This document shows positions 63,361 to 64,000 of a DNA stretch of 64,000 bases, piece after piece. Position 1 is the stretch's first letter. The number at the start of each line of letters is the position of its first letter. This DNA comes from Karalla daura. Taxonomy: Eukaryota > Chordata > Actinopteri > Chaetodontiformes > Leiognathidae. The DNA is taken from positions 310,001 through 374,000 of the forward strand of contig JANZKI010000029.1 in assembly GCA_029224185.1 (NCBI GenBank), given 5' to 3'. The position numbers were made by a program, and so were the translations under genes. Below the pieces are notes generated by a model. That model made no database searches, had not been told where the DNA came from, and worked only from the letters and a program-made list of their open reading frames with translations.

Positions 63361-64000
63361 TTTAGAACGCCTAGTTGGGCTTGTCTACAGCCCCCTGTGT
63401 CGGAAGCGGTGAGGAAAAGCTCTTTGAAAAAGTGTGTTTACGCATTCACCATGGGCCATTACGCAGTGCAGCAACAGGCCTAAACAGTGTTTAGAACGCA
63501 TAGTTGGGCCTGCTTACAGCCCTGTGCATAGGAAACTGTGGAGAAAAGCGCTTTGAAAAAGTGTGTTGTGACGCATTCACTATCGGCCATTACGCAGTGC
63601 AGCAACAGGCCTAAACAGTGTTTAGAACGCCTAGTTGGGCCTGTTTACAGCCCTGTGCATAGGAAACTGTGGAGAAAAGCGCTTTGAAAAAGTGTGTTGT
63701 GACGCATTCACTATCGGCCATTACGCAGTGCAGCAACAGGCCTAAACAGTGTTTAGAACGCCTAGTTGGGCCTGCTTTTGCCCCCTGCCTAGGACACGGT
63801 GGGGAAAAGCGCTTTGAAAAAGTGTGTATGCATTCACCATCGGCCAATACGCAGTGCAGCAACAGGCCGAAAAAGTGTTTAGAACGCCTTGTTGGGCCTG
63901 TTTTAGCCCCCTGCTTCGGAAACGGTGGGGATAAGCGATTTGAAAAAATGTGTTGACGCATTCACTATCGCCCATTACGCAGTGCAGCAACAGGCCTAAA

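Larger units (their letters stand above)
37616..64000 (+). repeat. Satellite array, domain 2 (118- to 131-bp monomers)
   Basis: About 200 head-to-tail monomers in the same orientation as domain 1 but of a different subfamily mix. The first few after element copy B are domain-1-like, and domain-2 words begin near 37,970. Diagnostic words are GCCCAGTTGGG or GCCCAGCTGGG, GCCGCCTGCG, GAAACAGTGTG, GCATTCGCCATCG, TACTCGGTGCAG and CAGGCTTAAAC in one set, and GCATAGGAAACTGTGG, GTTGTGACGC and CTCTCGGCGATAACG in another. Length varies: +2 in GTTGTGACGC monomers, -1 and -2 in the CTGCTTTTGCC...GTGTGTATGC monomer, and -11 in the AAACGCGC monomer. No gene or RNA gene is seen through to the end of the window. 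Confidence 0.96.

Noticed and set aside
37616..64000. Inverted satellite segments or strand switches
   Set aside because: Every monomer examined reads in the same direction. I found no reverse-complement monomer in either domain.

Overview
The window is almost entirely satellite DNA. I find no protein-coding gene, rRNA or tRNA. About 480 head-to-tail copies of a roughly 129-bp monomer, all in one orientation, fill the 64 kb. The only non-satellite sequence is a 1,103-bp transposon-like element present twice. This is typical of eukaryotic constitutive heterochromatin (centromeric, pericentromeric or subtelomeric). The sequence does not identify the species. The contrast between a CpG-poor transposon core and a CpG-retaining satellite would fit a genome with CpG methylation, such as a vertebrate, but that is inference.

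Layout. (1) Positions 1 to about 31,200 are domain 1. Its monomers are almost strictly 129 bp and fall into recurrent sequence variants, which are organised in multi-monomer higher-order blocks: a 24-monomer (3,096-bp) tandem pair, an 8-monomer pair, and longer-range repeats at offsets of about 7.1, 7.35 and 11.35 kb. (2) Positions about 31,200 to 39,094 are a perfect-looking tandem duplication of a 3,947-bp unit. Each copy holds late domain-1 monomers, then the 1,103-bp element, then a short domain-1-like stretch that turns into domain-2 monomers. (3) Positions about 39,095 to 64,000 are domain 2. Monomers are 118, 126, 129 or 131 bp long, with characteristic deletions and insertions and a different set of higher-order units (907, 1,538, 1,667, 2,189 and 4,868 bp offsets). 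One roughly 340-bp patch near 50.7 to 51.05 kb is of domain-1 type.

The element (32,561-33,663 and 36,508-37,610) has 273-bp terminal inverted repeats that align without gaps (15 mismatches), ends TGT...ACA, and is flanked by a 5-bp duplication GTGGG. Removing it restores an intact monomer. It encodes no recognisable transposase, so it is best read as a non-autonomous, MITE-like or foldback DNA transposon of unassigned superfamily. The second copy came from array duplication and not from a second insertion, because it lies at the same monomer position with identical flanks.

The many short open frames across the window are by-products of the monomer length (129 = 3 x 43), which keeps frames open from one monomer to the next. 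I do not regard them as genes. The interest here is in array evolution: domain structure, exchange between domains, relative dating of duplications, and a possible sequence link between the transposon end and the satellite.
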